From NCBI GenBank assembly GCA_947177435.1, contig CAMWUM010000113.1, positions 1-6,350 of the forward strand: DNA of 6,350 bases. Direction: 5' to 3'. This document shows, one piece after another, positions 6,321-6,350 of this stretch. Numbering within the stretch: the stretch's first letter is position 1; each line of letters starts with the position of its first letter. The notes under the pieces were generated by a model. It was given only the letters and a program-made list of their open reading frames with translations. It was not told the DNA's origin and made no database searches. The translations under genes and the position numbers were made by a program. The DNA is from an uncultured Muribaculaceae bacterium (GTDB lineage Bacteria; Bacteroidota; Bacteroidia; Bacteroidales; Muribaculaceae).

Positions 6321-6350
6321 TTTGGTGGTTAGCGAGATAATTAGTAACTT
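6321..6350 (+). promoter_or_regulatory. Bacteroidales-type promoter, cut by the window edge
   Basis: TTTG at 6321-6324 fits the -33 element of Bacteroides-type promoters. After a 20-base spacer comes TAACTT (6345-6350), matching the first six positions of the -7 consensus TAnnTTTG; the last two bases lie outside the window. The surroundings are AT-rich, in contrast to the coding DNA. If real, it drives a rightward gene just beyond the window. Confidence 0.55.

Overview
The window looks like the end of a metagenomic or draft-genome contig from a member of the Bacteroidales. The evidence is a Bacteroidales-type biosynthetic arginine decarboxylase, a secreted GH13 enzyme ending in a type IX secretion (T9SS)-like sorting domain, no Shine-Dalgarno motifs before the starts, and a promoter-like TTTG / TAnnTTTG pair at the right edge. 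The coding sequence is GC-rich (mostly G/C in third codon positions) and the gene ends are AT-rich. The family cannot be fixed from this sequence.

Layout: bases 1-65 are not biological. They are a slightly degraded Illumina P7 / Nextera read-2 adapter with an 8-base index, joined directly to genomic DNA. The real sequence starts at about base 66, inside purB (adenylosuccinate lyase), of which only the C-terminal ~158 codons remain. All genes are on the + strand: purB (3' part), speA (arginine decarboxylase, 610-2508), truA (tRNA pseudouridine 38-40 synthase, 2541-3287) and a 917-residue secreted multidomain alpha-amylase-family enzyme (3367-6120). After it come 230 bases without a gene. They hold a strong hairpin, a family of 9-bp repeats, a small AT-rich palindrome, and what looks like the start of the promoter of the next gene, cut by the window edge.

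The first three genes are housekeeping (purine synthesis, polyamine synthesis, tRNA modification). They share direction and short gaps (67 and 32 bp) but no pathway. The amylase is set apart by a 79-bp gap and ends at a terminator-like hairpin. It has a Sec signal peptide without a lipobox cysteine and a C-terminal T9SS-like domain, so it probably leaves the cell by type IX secretion. No susC/susD-like genes are visible here.

I see no clear new defence, mobile or RNA system. The most unusual sequence is at gene ends: three of the four non-coding stretches carry a different very short tandem repeat (7-8 bp, 10 bp, 9 bp), one of them overlapping the speA stop codon and one folded into a perfect 24-bp hairpin. 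The amylase also has a non-canonical residue in a GH13 core motif.
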